From positions 1-64,000 of the forward strand of contig JAJDTU010000005.1 in NCBI GenBank assembly GCA_022826965.1: a DNA stretch of 64,000 nucleotides, given 5' to 3'. The notes under the pieces were generated by a model. It was not told where the DNA came from, made no database searches, and was given only the letters and a program-made list of their open reading frames with translations. The translations under genes and the position numbers were made by a program. Below, piece by piece: positions 8,542 to 15,709 of the stretch. This DNA comes from Dehalococcoidia bacterium (GTDB lineage Bacteria > Chloroflexota > Dehalococcoidia > Bin125). How positions within the stretch are numbered: the stretch's first letter is position 1; the number at the start of each line of letters is the position of its first letter.

Positions 8542-9083
8542 GGTTCACCTCCGCCTTCGCGCCAGCGCACCCGGCTTGCGTATCCAGGCCCGGGAGGATG
8601 GGGGACAAAGCGAGCGCCCGTCGCTTCGCCTGTCACCCGGGCCCAGCCGTTCCGGTAACCCTCCATCCACCCGGTCCGATACCGCTCGTCGATATCGATG
8701 TCCTGTGATTCCAGACCCGCCTCGTAGCCGGCTTGCCAGCTGAAGCCCTCGCGCACGGCGTTGACAATCACAGGAGCCATGCTCGTCTCCGATGCCTGGC
8801 CCTTCTTGTAGCCCTCCCACCAACGGTCGTCGATCTCATCCTCCCAGTACGCCTCGGCCGCCGCCGCACCCCGGTCAAATCCCTCTCGGTACGCCTTGCT
8901 GACGTCAGCAGTGGTCGGTCCGGAATCGAACAGGTCGGTCGAAAACCCCAGCATGCAGACCAGCAAGATGCCCGCCGCGAACGCCGCCGCGTACCAGCCT
9001 CGACTCGGCAGACCCTGGCTGCGACTCTCGCGCTCCAGTTCGCGGAGTTCAGTTCCTTCCGGGGGACGAGTCCAGTGCGCCAC
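8538..9083 (-). CDS. Membrane-anchored protein with repeated YxxGxxxG motifs (first of a pair)
   Basis: Protein of 181 residues, GTG start. A single transmembrane segment at about 31-47 follows a charged N-terminus. Behind it come LFDSGPTTADVSKAYREGFDRG, EGYKKG, AGYEAG and RTGWMEGYRNGW: aromatic-x-x-Gly-x-x-x-Gly units repeated four or five times. Regular GxxxG spacing on amphipathic helices suggests helix-helix packing, as in deca-GX3 (Yae1-like) proteins, but I cannot show homology to them. It overlaps the following paralogue by four bases and starts seven bases after the MFS transporter stop, so the three are probably one operon. Confidence 0.7.
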   Translation of the reverse strand: MAHWTRPPEGTELRELERESRSQGLPSRGWYAAAFAAGILLVCMLGFSTDLFDSGPTTADVSKAYREGFDRGAAAAEAYWEDEIDDRWWEGYKKGQASETSMAPVIVNAVREGFSWQAGYEAGLESQDIDIDERYRTGWMEGYRNGWARVTGEATGARFVPHPPGPGYASRVRWREGGGEP

Positions 9084-9089
9084 CGATCA

Positions 9090-10406
9090 TCACCCGCCTC
9101 CCGCAGGAGCGCCGGCACCGAGCGGTTCGAGCGTCGGCGGAGCCGCCCGCGTCCAACCCATCACCCGTCCCAGCAGGAGTCCTGCCAACGCAACCAACGC
9201 GCCCAGCGCGGCAACCCAGAAGATCATCTCAACATTGAAGAACGCGCCGACAATCCCGATCAGGAACGAAGCGAATCCGCCCACGTCCCAGGCCAACTGG
9301 AACGTGGCCGTGGCCCCGCCTCGCTGTGTGGACGAGACCCGGTCCACCGCCAGAGCCAACAGCCCGGTATGTGCGCCGCCCATGCCGATCCCCGTCAGTA
9401 AGCCGGCGACCCATAACATCGCCGCTGTCTCCGATTGTGCCACCAACGCCATGCCCGCGCACGTCGCAATCAATCCGGGGATGATCACGGGCACTCGCCC
9501 GATCCGATCGGAGATTCGGCCCGCCAACGGTCTCGAAAGCATCGCGCCGACGCCGCTGAACATAAAGAACAGCGCCACGAAGCCCAGATTGCGATGCGGC
9601 TGATCGGCCAGTGGCTCCAGGAATGCAGCCGCCACCGAAAACCCAAGCGTCACGCTGAGGAAGACCAGCATCGGGAAGACCGCGCGCGCCGGAATCAGTG
9701 ACTTGATCGAAACCGGTCGGTGACCGCCGGGGTGCGCTGCCGGCTCGCGCTGGAAGAACGTGATCACCAGAGACAGCACGGCCGTCGCTGCGCCAAGAAT
9801 CAGCACGCCCTCGAATCCCGCGACGAAAGCGATCGCGCCGCCGCCGACCGGGGCCAGCGTCTGCGAGAAGCTGGTCGACAGCCCGAAGAACCCCAGCCCT
9901 TCCCCACGCCGCGTTGGAGGCACAATCTCGGCCACCAATGAGCCGGCCGATGTCGGATAGCAGGCCATCCCGACTCCCTGCACGCAGCGCAATGCGAACA
10001 GCGCCCACAGGTTGTCCGTGAAGATCATCAGGATGAACGACCCGACGAAGGCCAACAGCGCCAGGCGCATCTGCCTGATCCGATGGCCGCCGTCGCTCCA
10101 GCGGCCGACAAACGGCCGCAGGAAGATCGGAATCGCCGCGTAGCCCCCCACCACGAGACCGATTTCGAACAGGTTGAACCCCAGATCGGTCATCTCGCGA
10201 GGCAGCGTCGTGGTCAGGTAGAAGAAACAGGCGAAGAACGACGCCGTGCCGAACAGCGAAAACAGGAACTGCACCGTCCACAGGGGCGGGCGCCGCGGGG
10301 GAATGCCCGACGCGACCCGCGCCACCGTGCGCAGCAAGGCGGAATGCTGAGGCGCCGGACGGGCCGTTAGCCAGTCACGCGATCCTGCACCCTCGTAGAC
10401 CGACAA
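9090..10406 (-). CDS. Major facilitator superfamily transporter
   Basis: Twelve-helix inner-membrane secondary transporter of 438 residues. The conserved MFS loop 2-3 motif appears as VGRWSDGGHRIR and again in the second half as AGRISDRIGR, consistent with two six-helix bundles. The layout resembles drug/metabolite efflux transporters (TTLPREMTDLGFNLFEIG before helix 2; GVGMACYPTSAGSLVAEI in helix 4). I accept the TTG start at 10406 because GGAG lies about eight bases upstream and no ATG suits the first helix. It follows the DUF3090 gene by 15 bases and precedes the GxxxG-repeat pair. The substrate cannot be predicted. Confidence 0.88.
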   Translation of the reverse strand: MSVYEGAGSRDWLTARPAPQHSALLRTVARVASGIPPRRPPLWTVQFLFSLFGTASFFACFFYLTTTLPREMTDLGFNLFEIGLVVGGYAAIPIFLRPFVGRWSDGGHRIRQMRLALLAFVGSFILMIFTDNLWALFALRCVQGVGMACYPTSAGSLVAEIVPPTRRGEGLGFFGLSTSFSQTLAPVGGGAIAFVAGFEGVLILGAATAVLSLVITFFQREPAAHPGGHRPVSIKSLIPARAVFPMLVFLSVTLGFSVAAAFLEPLADQPHRNLGFVALFFMFSGVGAMLSRPLAGRISDRIGRVPVIIPGLIATCAGMALVAQSETAAMLWVAGLLTGIGMGGAHTGLLALAVDRVSSTQRGGATATFQLAWDVGGFASFLIGIVGAFFNVEMIFWVAALGALVALAGLLLGRVMGWTRAAPPTLEPLGAGAPAGGG

Positions 10407-10421
10407 CGCGCGACTCCGGGC

Positions 10422-10967
10422 CTAGAAATCCGGTGGCCCGATCTCGGCGAGCGCGTCCTCCGAGTGCCCATTCGTCCGCGGACAGAGATGCTCCGCTCCC
10501 TCGAGCGGCTGCTTGCACAACGGGCAGCTTGGACGTCCGCCGGCCACCGTCTCCTCCGCCTGTACGGTGAACAGCCGCGCGACCCGCCGGTCGAGGTCGA
10601 CTCGCAGGGTGGGCATCGGATCTGCGCCGCCGCTCTCGACATCCGTGGCGAACAGCGTGATCGTGTCCGCGTCCTCGTCGTAGCCGAGCGCAATCCGGCC
10701 GGCGAGAAAGTCATGCGTGGCGCGATCGGGAAACGGTTCCAACGGCCGCGACGGCGGGCGCCGGCCGTCGCTCGCACGCCGATGCCGCGCGAGCACCTGT
10801 TGGATCGCTTCGGAGAGCGCGCTGACCTGCGTCTTCTCGCACCAGATCGAAGCCGTCGTATCGCCCGCCGTAACGCGCAGACGGAAGCGGCGCTGTCCGG
10901 GCGGGCCAATCGCCTCCGCCTCCAGCACCTCCGCCACGCCCAGGTCGTACTCGGCGCCGTTAGCCAT
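10422..10967 (-). CDS. DUF3090 family protein
   Basis: Conserved protein of 181 residues typical of Actinobacteria and Chloroflexota, function unknown. Hallmarks are the N-terminal EYDLGVAEVLEAEAIGPPGQRRFRLRV, the middle repeat of beta strands, and a C-terminal zinc-knuckle-like CPLCKQPLEGAEHLCPRTNGH. The ATG at 10967 is chosen over a TTG 45 bases upstream, because it matches the family N-terminus and has TATACT exactly six bases upstream. In related genomes this family often neighbours a histidine-phosphatase-like and an SCO1664-like gene; neither is present here. It heads the operon that continues with the MFS transporter. Confidence 0.88.
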   Translation of the reverse strand: MANGAEYDLGVAEVLEAEAIGPPGQRRFRLRVTAGDTTASIWCEKTQVSALSEAIQQVLARHRRASDGRRPPSRPLEPFPDRATHDFLAGRIALGYDEDADTITLFATDVESGGADPMPTLRVDLDRRVARLFTVQAEETVAGGRPSCPLCKQPLEGAEHLCPRTNGHSEDALAEIGPPDF

Positions 10968-10973
10968 GGGCGA

Positions 10974-10979
10974 AGTATA
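10974..10979 (-). promoter_or_regulatory. -10 hexamer TATACT, probable leaderless promoter
   Basis: TATACT on the minus strand ends six bases before the ATG at 10967. It matches the -10 consensus at five of six positions and leaves no room for a ribosome-binding site. Confidence 0.5.
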
Positions 10980-11024
10980 CCCAGCGACTACCATTTGCAG
11001 CAGTGGCGACAACGCATCACCATC

Positions 11025-11062
11025 GCCGCGCGACTAGCGCACCGCCGCGCGACTCGCGCACC
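11025..11062 (+). repeat. Two 19-bp tandem direct repeats upstream of the peroxiredoxin gene
   Basis: Units at 11025-11043 and 11044-11062 differ by one base (ctagc versus ctcgc). They lie in the divergent intergenic region between DUF3090 and the peroxiredoxin and could be a paired protein-binding site or a simple duplication. Confidence 0.6.
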
Positions 11063-11093
11063 GTAAAGCGGCCGGTAGAGTAGGAGCGCTCCC

Positions 11094-11558
11094 ATGGCAG
11101 TCGAGATCGGACAGGCCGCCCCGGACTTCACCTTGATGGACGGCGACCGCAAGGAGCACACTCTCTCCGACTATCGCGGCCAGACCGTCGTCCTGGCCTG
11201 GTACGTCCTCGCCTTCACCGGCGGTTGAACAAACGAACTGAGCCGCTTCCAGGAGCTCCATGGCGAGTTCCAGGAGGCGGGCGCCCAGGTTCTGGGCATC
11301 TCGGTCGATTCCCCCTTCGCTGCCGGCGCCTACGCCATCGAGCTCGGCCTCGAGTTCCCTCTGTTGGGCGACTTCCCCTGGGGCAAGACCGGCAACGCCT
11401 GGGGAATTCTCAACGAGGAGCGCGGCATCACCTCGCGAATCACCTACGTAATCGACCCCCAGGGCATCGTGCGCCACATCATCGACGCCCCGCGCGACTT
11501 CCATGCCCATCCCGAAGGAGCGCTAGAGTTCATCAAATCCATGGACGCCTCGCCATGA
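11094..11558 (+). CDS. Peroxiredoxin with UGA (Sec45) at the peroxidatic position
   Basis: Thiol/selenol peroxidase of the AhpC/TSA superfamily, 154 residues when UGA at 11226-11228 is read through. The codon is number 45 in VLAFTGG-U-TNELSRF, where the family has the peroxidatic Cys (TxxC; Thr42 present, the usual Pro replaced by Val38). Downstream coding continues for 109 residues with [19 protein letters not shown] and the C-terminal strand [11 protein letters not shown], all typical of peroxiredoxins. No second cysteine follows, so a one-residue mechanism needing an external thiol is likely. TAGGAG precedes the ATG. Reading UGA as stop would leave a 44-residue peptide lacking the active site. 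A hairpin can form seven bases behind the UGA. Confidence 0.87.
11235..11270 (+). promoter_or_regulatory. Possible bSECIS hairpin of the peroxiredoxin gene
   Basis: GAACT (11235-11239) pairs with AGTTC (11266-11270), and GCC with GGC further in; a weaker GCT/AGC helix can close the apical part. The structure starts six bases after the UGA. It is less regular than the hairpin in the sulfurtransferase gene and needs RNA folding to confirm. Confidence 0.45.
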
Positions 11559-11768
11559 AACAAGTTAATCGCGTAGACATTTCAACAATACGCTCATATC
11601 GAACGTACATTTAGTACAATTGTACGGTTACTAGACATAAGACGAACATTTATACAGCGTTGACAGATTAAACAAAACCCGTCACGGTAACTGCAGTCGC
11701 AGTTGCTACGTCAAGTACAATCTGCGCACAGACCGCCGGCGGCGGTGCTGCTCCTGGGAAGCTTCCAC
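11559..11768 (+). other. AT-rich intergenic island with palindromes
   Basis: This stretch is clearly richer in A+T than the flanking genes. It contains the perfect palindrome GTACAATTGTAC (11614-11625), nested in CGTACA-N11-TGTACG (11604-11626). It also has a hairpin AACTGC-AGTC-GCAGTT (11689-11704), TTGACA (11660-11665) and two TACAAT hexamers (11617-11622, 11716-11721). No ORF of note is present. The second TACAAT may serve the small gene at 11769. Confidence 0.6.
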
Positions 11769-12026
11769 ATGGTTACCGCTGTAGCCCAGGGCGTCGCTGC
11801 CCCTCGCGAGTGTGTGCACAACTGGTTGATCGATTCACCCGACGGCGCATCCTCGGTCGGACACTGTCCACGTTGTAACTCACGACGTGAGTTCTACAAT
11901 TCCATTCCCGAGGACAAACGTGTCAATAACTCGGACATCTTTAGCGGTCGTCGCGGCAGCAACAGAGAGAGCTGGAGCGACAACGACGCCGACAGCGCGC
12001 TCCGCTCGATGTACGCACGCCGCTAG
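11769..12026 (+). CDS. Small zinc-finger-like conserved protein
   Basis: Small protein of 85 residues. I place the start at the ATG at 11769 (GGGAAG eight bases upstream) rather than at an in-frame TTG at 11703. The N-terminal half carries C-x-H-N-W-L-I-x3-G-x6-G-H-C-x2-C-N-S-R-R-E-F, a compact Cys/His cluster that could bind one zinc ion. The C-terminal half is polar and Arg/Ser-rich. I recall similar short proteins with the CxHxW...GxCxxCxxxRxF pattern in Chloroflexota and Actinobacteria, without known function. The upstream AT-rich island probably holds its promoter. Confidence 0.6.
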   Translation: MVTAVAQGVAAPRECVHNWLIDSPDGASSVGHCPRCNSRREFYNSIPEDKRVNNSDIFSGRRGSNRESWSDNDADSALRSMYARR

Positions 12027-12050
12027 CTCACGAACATCCCCGGCAGACCT

Positions 12051-12056
12051 ACACTG
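12051..12056 (+). promoter_or_regulatory. -10 hexamer TACACT, probable leaderless promoter
   Basis: TACACT ends five to six bases before the ATG at 12062 and no Shine-Dalgarno sequence is present. Confidence 0.4.
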
Positions 12057-12061
12057 CCCAT

Positions 12062-12388
12062 ATGAGCACACGCGGTGGCGGCCGATCGCCTGGCGACTCC
12101 CCGGATCCCGGCATGGCGGCCGACATCTCGGCCGACCTGGCCAGCTTCGCCGTCCGCGCCATCCCGTTCGATGAATGGGTCGATATCGATACCCTCGTCC
12201 ATCGCAGCTCGGTCACATCAGGCGACTTCGATTACGTGTTACGCCCGCTTTGCCCCGACTGCGGTGTAGAAACAGAAATCGAATACGAAACGGTCGATCT
12301 CGCCTCAGATGGCGGACGCGAAGTGATTTCCGCGCTGGTCTGCGGCCCCTGTCAGGTCCTCTGGGAAGCCGAGCAGCCCGAGGAATAG
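12062..12388 (+). CDS. Small protein with two CxxC pairs (putative zinc ribbon)
   Basis: Protein of 108 residues that I do not recognise. An N-terminal Gly/Ser/Pro-rich tail is followed by a globular part (about 20-105). CPDC and CGPC in its second half, about 30 residues apart, form a plausible zinc ribbon (LCPDCGVETEIEYETVDL...LVCGPCQVLWE). The preceding gene also encodes a small Cys-rich protein on the same strand. The start codon is supported by a leaderless-type hexamer. Function unknown; a nucleic-acid or protein-binding zinc module is the most that can be inferred. Confidence 0.6.
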   Translation: MSTRGGGRSPGDSPDPGMAADISADLASFAVRAIPFDEWVDIDTLVHRSSVTSGDFDYVLRPLCPDCGVETEIEYETVDLASDGGREVISALVCGPCQVLWEAEQPEE

Positions 12389-12445
12389 TGGCTGCGACTG
12401 CATCGGCCTGCGCAGACGCATCCGGCTACCCACGCTAACCTCTAT

Positions 12446-12465
12446 CCAAACGAAGCCAAACGAAG
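12446..12465 (+). repeat. 10-bp tandem duplication ccaaacgaag
   Basis: Two perfect adjacent copies lie in the 104-base gap (12389-12492) before the MoaD-like gene. Nothing else is recognisable in that gap. Confidence 0.6.
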
Positions 12466-12492
12466 CTTGGCAGATGGAATCGAGCTCAGTCG

Positions 12493-12768
12493 ATGAGCGT
12501 GTCCGTGCGTATTCCCACCCCGTTGCGTTCCCTCACATCCGAACGCGATGTCGTTGAGGCGGCGGGAGAGACCTTGCAGCATCTGGTCCTGGACCTTGAG
12601 CGCCAGTTCCCCGGCATTGGCGAGCGAATCGTTGACGAGGACGGCGAGATCCGCCGCTTTGTCAACCTCTTCGTCAACGGCGAAGACGTGCGCTTCCTCG
12701 AGGGCCTGCATACCGTCCTGAGCCAGGGCGACGAGGTATCGATCGTCCCCGCTGTGGCGGGCGGCTGA
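12493..12768 (+). CDS. MoaD/ThiS-like ubiquitin-fold sulfur carrier
   Basis: Protein of 91 residues with the beta-grasp fold of MoaD/ThiS. Strands VRIPTPLRSLT and FVNLFVNGEDVRF, the DGDEVSIVPAVAGG-like tail (QGDEVSIVPAVAGG) and the terminal Gly-Gly needed for adenylation and thiocarboxylate formation are present. No MoeB/ThiF activating enzyme, MoaE or ThiG is nearby. The partner could therefore be outside the window, or the protein may serve another sulfur-transfer route. The crotonase gene begins seven bases after its stop, suggesting co-transcription. Confidence 0.85.
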   Translation: MSVSVRIPTPLRSLTSERDVVEAAGETLQHLVLDLERQFPGIGERIVDEDGEIRRFVNLFVNGEDVRFLEGLHTVLSQGDEVSIVPAVAGG

Positions 12769-12774
12769 TTCGCC

Positions 12775-13581
12775 ATGACCGTTCGCATCGAGACCGAAGG
12801 CAGGATCGCAACCGTCACGCTCGATCGACCCGAGCGCATGAACGCGATCAACCCGCAGATGTCGCGGCAGCTCGGCGAGTTCTGGTTCGAGTTCGACCGC
12901 AGCGACGACCTGCACGTGGCAATCATCACGGGAGCCGGTCGAGCGTTCTGCGCCGGCCGTGACCTGACCCGTCCCGACGCCCACAATGATGAAATCGATC
13001 GGGCCGCCAGATCGACGTCGAAAGCTGAGACTGAATCATCCAACTCGGCCGGTCTGTCGAGTTGGGGCCCGGACAACACCTGGAAGCCGGTCATCGCCGC
13101 CATCAATGGCTGGTGTCTGGCCGGAGGATTCGCGCTCGCGTTGTCCTGCGACCTGCGCATCATGAGCGACACCGCCCGCATCGGGTCGATGGCCCCGAGG
13201 CGCGGCCTGCTGCCCGGCGGCGGACAGGTGCAACGCCTGGCCCGTTACGTACCCTTTGGCAAGGCGCTCGAACTCCTCCTGCGAGCCAACCACTTCGACG
13301 CTCGCGAGGCGCACCGGATCGGATTGGCCAACGCCGTCACCACGCCCGAGGACTTGCTGCCCACGGCAAGGGAGTGGGCGGAAGAGATCGCTTCCAACGC
13401 GCCGCTCGCAGTGCGCGCCTCCAAGCGCGCCGCATATGAAGGCGTGTTGCTGCAATCCGGATTCGCCGAGGGCATGGGCCTCGAGTCGCAACTCTATTCT
13501 GAAATCATGGTCACGGAAGACGCGCGCGAGGGCACCACCGCCTTCGCCGAAAAGCGCCCCGCCGAGTTCAAAGGGCGCTGA
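12775..13581 (+). CDS. Enoyl-CoA hydratase/isomerase (crotonase) family protein
   Basis: Crotonase-fold protein of 268 residues acting on an acyl-CoA. The oxyanion-hole segments AFCAGRDL and NGWCLAGGF are intact, as is LALSCDLRIMSD. At the position of the first catalytic glutamate of classical hydratases (the PE before LGIIPG) the sequence reads MAPRRGLLPGGG, so that Glu is missing. The second, in KALELLL, is kept. This pattern fits an isomerase, hydrolase or other crotonase reaction better than hydration. An unusual acidic, Ser-rich insertion (SKAETESSNSAG) lies near residue 90. It sits between the MoaD-like and amidase genes. Confidence 0.85.
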   Translation: MTVRIETEGRIATVTLDRPERMNAINPQMSRQLGEFWFEFDRSDDLHVAIITGAGRAFCAGRDLTRPDAHNDEIDRAARSTSKAETESSNSAGLSSWGPDNTWKPVIAAINGWCLAGGFALALSCDLRIMSDTARIGSMAPRRGLLPGGGQVQRLARYVPFGKALELLLRANHFDAREAHRIGLANAVTTPEDLLPTAREWAEEIASNAPLAVRASKRAAYEGVLLQSGFAEGMGLESQLYSEIMVTEDAREGTTAFAEKRPAEFKGR

Positions 13582-13624
13582 CCCCAACCCCGGCGTCTTC
13601 CGCCAACCGGCAGGAGCACGCCAG

Positions 13625-15013
13625 ATGGTCGACACCTTCTCATCCCTCACCGAGATCACCCGCGCAATCCGCGAGCGGGAGGTCTCCTCGTCCGAGGTCC
13701 TCGAAGCGCATCTGGCGCGGATCGAAGAGGTCAATCCCACGCTCAACGCGGTGGTCGCCCTCTGCTCCGACCGCGCTCGAGCCGAGGCCGCGCAAGCCGA
13801 CGCTGCCATCGCCCGCGGCGATCAGCTCGGACCGCTGCACGGCGTCCCCATCACCCTGAAGGACTCCCACGACACCGAAGGCGTCATCACCACAGGCGGC
13901 ACCCTCGGTCGCAAGGAGTTCGTCCCCGACGCCGACTCCACCGTCGCCGCCCGCCTGCGCGCAGCCGGCGCCATCCTGATGGGCAAGACCAACACGCCCG
14001 AACTGACGCTCTCCGGAGAGACCGACAACCTGATCTACGGCCAGACCCGAAACCCGTTCAATGCCGAGCGAACCCCAGGCGGTTCAAGCGGCGGCGCGGC
14101 GGCCATCGTCAGCGCCGGCGGCTCCCCGCTCGACATGGGCAGCGACACCGGCGGCAGCATCCGCCTGCCCTCGCACTTCAGCGGCATCTGTGGGATCAAG
14201 CCGACCGCTGGTCGGGTACCGCGCACCGGACACATCGTGCCCTGGGGCATGGGCGCGCTCGACGCCTGGACCACGATCGGACCGATGTGCCGCTACGTCG
14301 AGGACCTCGAACTGGCCCTGCCAATCATCGCTGGCCCGGACGGTATCGATCCGTTCATCCACCCGGTCCCGCTGCGCGACTCGGCCGATGTCGATTTGAG
14401 CAGTCTCAACATCGCCTGGTACTCGGATGTCGACGGCTACCTCGAGCCCGACGAAGACACCCGCGCGGTGCTCGACGCGGCAGTGACCGCGGTGGCGGAG
14501 CGTGTCGCCTCGGTTCAGCAGGACACACCGCCCGCGCTGGCCGAGTTCGTTGACATGTGGCCGCGCGTCGGCGGCGGCGATGGCCGCGCCTGGGTGCAGC
14601 GCATGCTCGAGAAGTGGGGCACGGAGGAGGAGTCCGAGTTCCTCAAGAAGGGCTTCGACGCGATCGAGCCGACCTCAACGGGTGAGTTCACCGAATCGCT
14701 CGAGTATCAGGACCAGTTCCGCAGCCAGATGCTGCAGTTCATCCAGCCGTACGACGCAATCATCGCCCCGGTCGCGGCCCGCGCGGCGCCCGAGCACGGC
14801 GCGACCTACAGCAAAGAACTGCGAACCATGTTCTACACCGGCCCGTACAACATCGCCGGTTGGCCGGGCACCGCCTTGCGCTGTGGGACGTCAAGCGACG
14901 GACTGCCAATCGGCATCCAGGTGCTGGCCGATCCCTGGCGCGAGGACGTCACCCTCGCGCTGGCCGCGGCGCTGGAGACCGACCTCGGCGGCTGGCAGAA
15001 GCCCCCGCTCTAG
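13625..15013 (+). CDS. Amidase signature family hydrolase
   Basis: Amidohydrolase of 462 residues with the complete Ser-cisSer-Lys triad: Lys79 in GVPITLKDS, Ser154 in PGGSSGGAAA and the nucleophile Ser178 in DTGGSIR. It hydrolyses a carboxamide or a related amide; the family spans GatA, FAAH, nylon and aryl-amide hydrolases. Genomic context (no GatB/GatC) argues against tRNA amidation. AGGAG precedes the ATG at 13625; an upstream open frame overlaps the crotonase and is not coding. The end of the gene is duplicated: six codons including the stop are repeated directly behind it. Confidence 0.9.
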   Translation: MVDTFSSLTEITRAIREREVSSSEVLEAHLARIEEVNPTLNAVVALCSDRARAEAAQADAAIARGDQLGPLHGVPITLKDSHDTEGVITTGGTLGRKEFVPDADSTVAARLRAAGAILMGKTNTPELTLSGETDNLIYGQTRNPFNAERTPGGSSGGAAAIVSAGGSPLDMGSDTGGSIRLPSHFSGICGIKPTAGRVPRTGHIVPWGMGALDAWTTIGPMCRYVEDLELALPIIAGPDGIDPFIHPVPLRDSADVDLSSLNIAWYSDVDGYLEPDEDTRAVLDAAVTAVAERVASVQQDTPPALAEFVDMWPRVGGGDGRAWVQRMLEKWGTEEESEFLKKGFDAIEPTSTGEFTESLEYQDQFRSQMLQFIQPYDAIIAPVAARAAPEHGATYSKELRTMFYTGPYNIAGWPGTALRCGTSSDGLPIGIQVLADPWREDVTLALAAALETDLGGWQKPPL

Positions 15014-15030
15014 CAGAAGCCACCGCTCTA
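14995..15030 (+). repeat. 18-bp tandem duplication of the amidase 3' end
   Basis: Units 14995-15012 and 15013-15030 differ by one base. Each contains the sequence for QKPPL followed by a stop in the amidase frame (TAG at 15011, TAA at 15029), so the second copy is a non-translated echo of the gene end. Confidence 0.75.
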
Positions 15031-15035
15031 ATCGC

Positions 15036-15665
15036 TCAGTCCTCGGCAGGCACCACGCGATCGAGCCAGCCGACCAACAGCAACCAGAGCTCTTCTCGCC
15101 GCTGGCGCAACGAGTGCGTCGCGCCGTCCAGGATGTGCAGCTCCCGGCCCTCGCCCGCGATCGAGTAGACCCATTCCGACAGCCGCGGCGGCAGGCGCCA
15201 ATCGGCCCCGCCGTGCACGAGGAGAAGCGGTCGCGGAGCCAGCGAGCGCACCTCGTCCGGCTCGATGCCCATGGTCTGCGTGGAAAGCGCACACGTCCCG
15301 ACGACCAGGCCCGAACGTGCAGCCGCCCGAATCACGATCGCTCCGCCGTACGAGTGGCCAATCAACGCGACTCGCTCAATGCCCTGTTCCTCCAGCCAGC
15401 CGACGCCGGCCAGCACGTCGAAGGTGCCGTCATCGATTGGCCCCGGCGACGTCTTGATCCGGAAGTCCAGGCGCAGCACGCCAATACCGATCTCGGGCAG
15501 CGCCTCGGCGAGATCCGCATAGATTCCCTCGGCGGGTCCGTCAAAGCCGCCGTCGAAGCCGCCCACGCAAATCACCGCGCCGTGCTGCGTCCCATTCGCG
15601 CCCGGATGCCAACGCACGGCAATCGGCCCGAGGCTTGAAGAAATCGTTCGTTCGGTGCAATCCAT
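15036..15665 (-). CDS. Alpha/beta hydrolase
   Basis: Serine hydrolase of 209 residues with the nucleophile elbow GHSYGG (IERVALIGHSYGGAIVIRAAA), an acid in HGGADWRLPP and the catalytic His in DGATHSLRQR. The compact size without a lid resembles dienelactone-hydrolase or small acylhydrolase groups. The frame extends beyond the chosen ATG at 15665, but that upstream sequence overlaps the divergent gene. Only 44 bases separate it from the divergent acyl-CoA ligase-like gene, so the two probably share a control region. Substrate unknown. Confidence 0.85.
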   Translation of the reverse strand: MDCTERTISSSLGPIAVRWHPGANGTQHGAVICVGGFDGGFDGPAEGIYADLAEALPEIGIGVLRLDFRIKTSPGPIDDGTFDVLAGVGWLEEQGIERVALIGHSYGGAIVIRAAARSGLVVGTCALSTQTMGIEPDEVRSLAPRPLLLVHGGADWRLPPRLSEWVYSIAGEGRELHILDGATHSLRQRREELWLLLVGWLDRVVPAED

Positions 15666-15709
15666 ATCGCTTGATACGCTACTCCCGCGCCCATCTGGAG
15701 AGTCTTCAC

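Noticed and set aside
13625-15013. GatA subunit of the tRNA amidotransferase
   Set aside because: The amidase triad is shared with GatA, but no gatB or gatC lies nearby and the sequence around the triad is that of general amidases.
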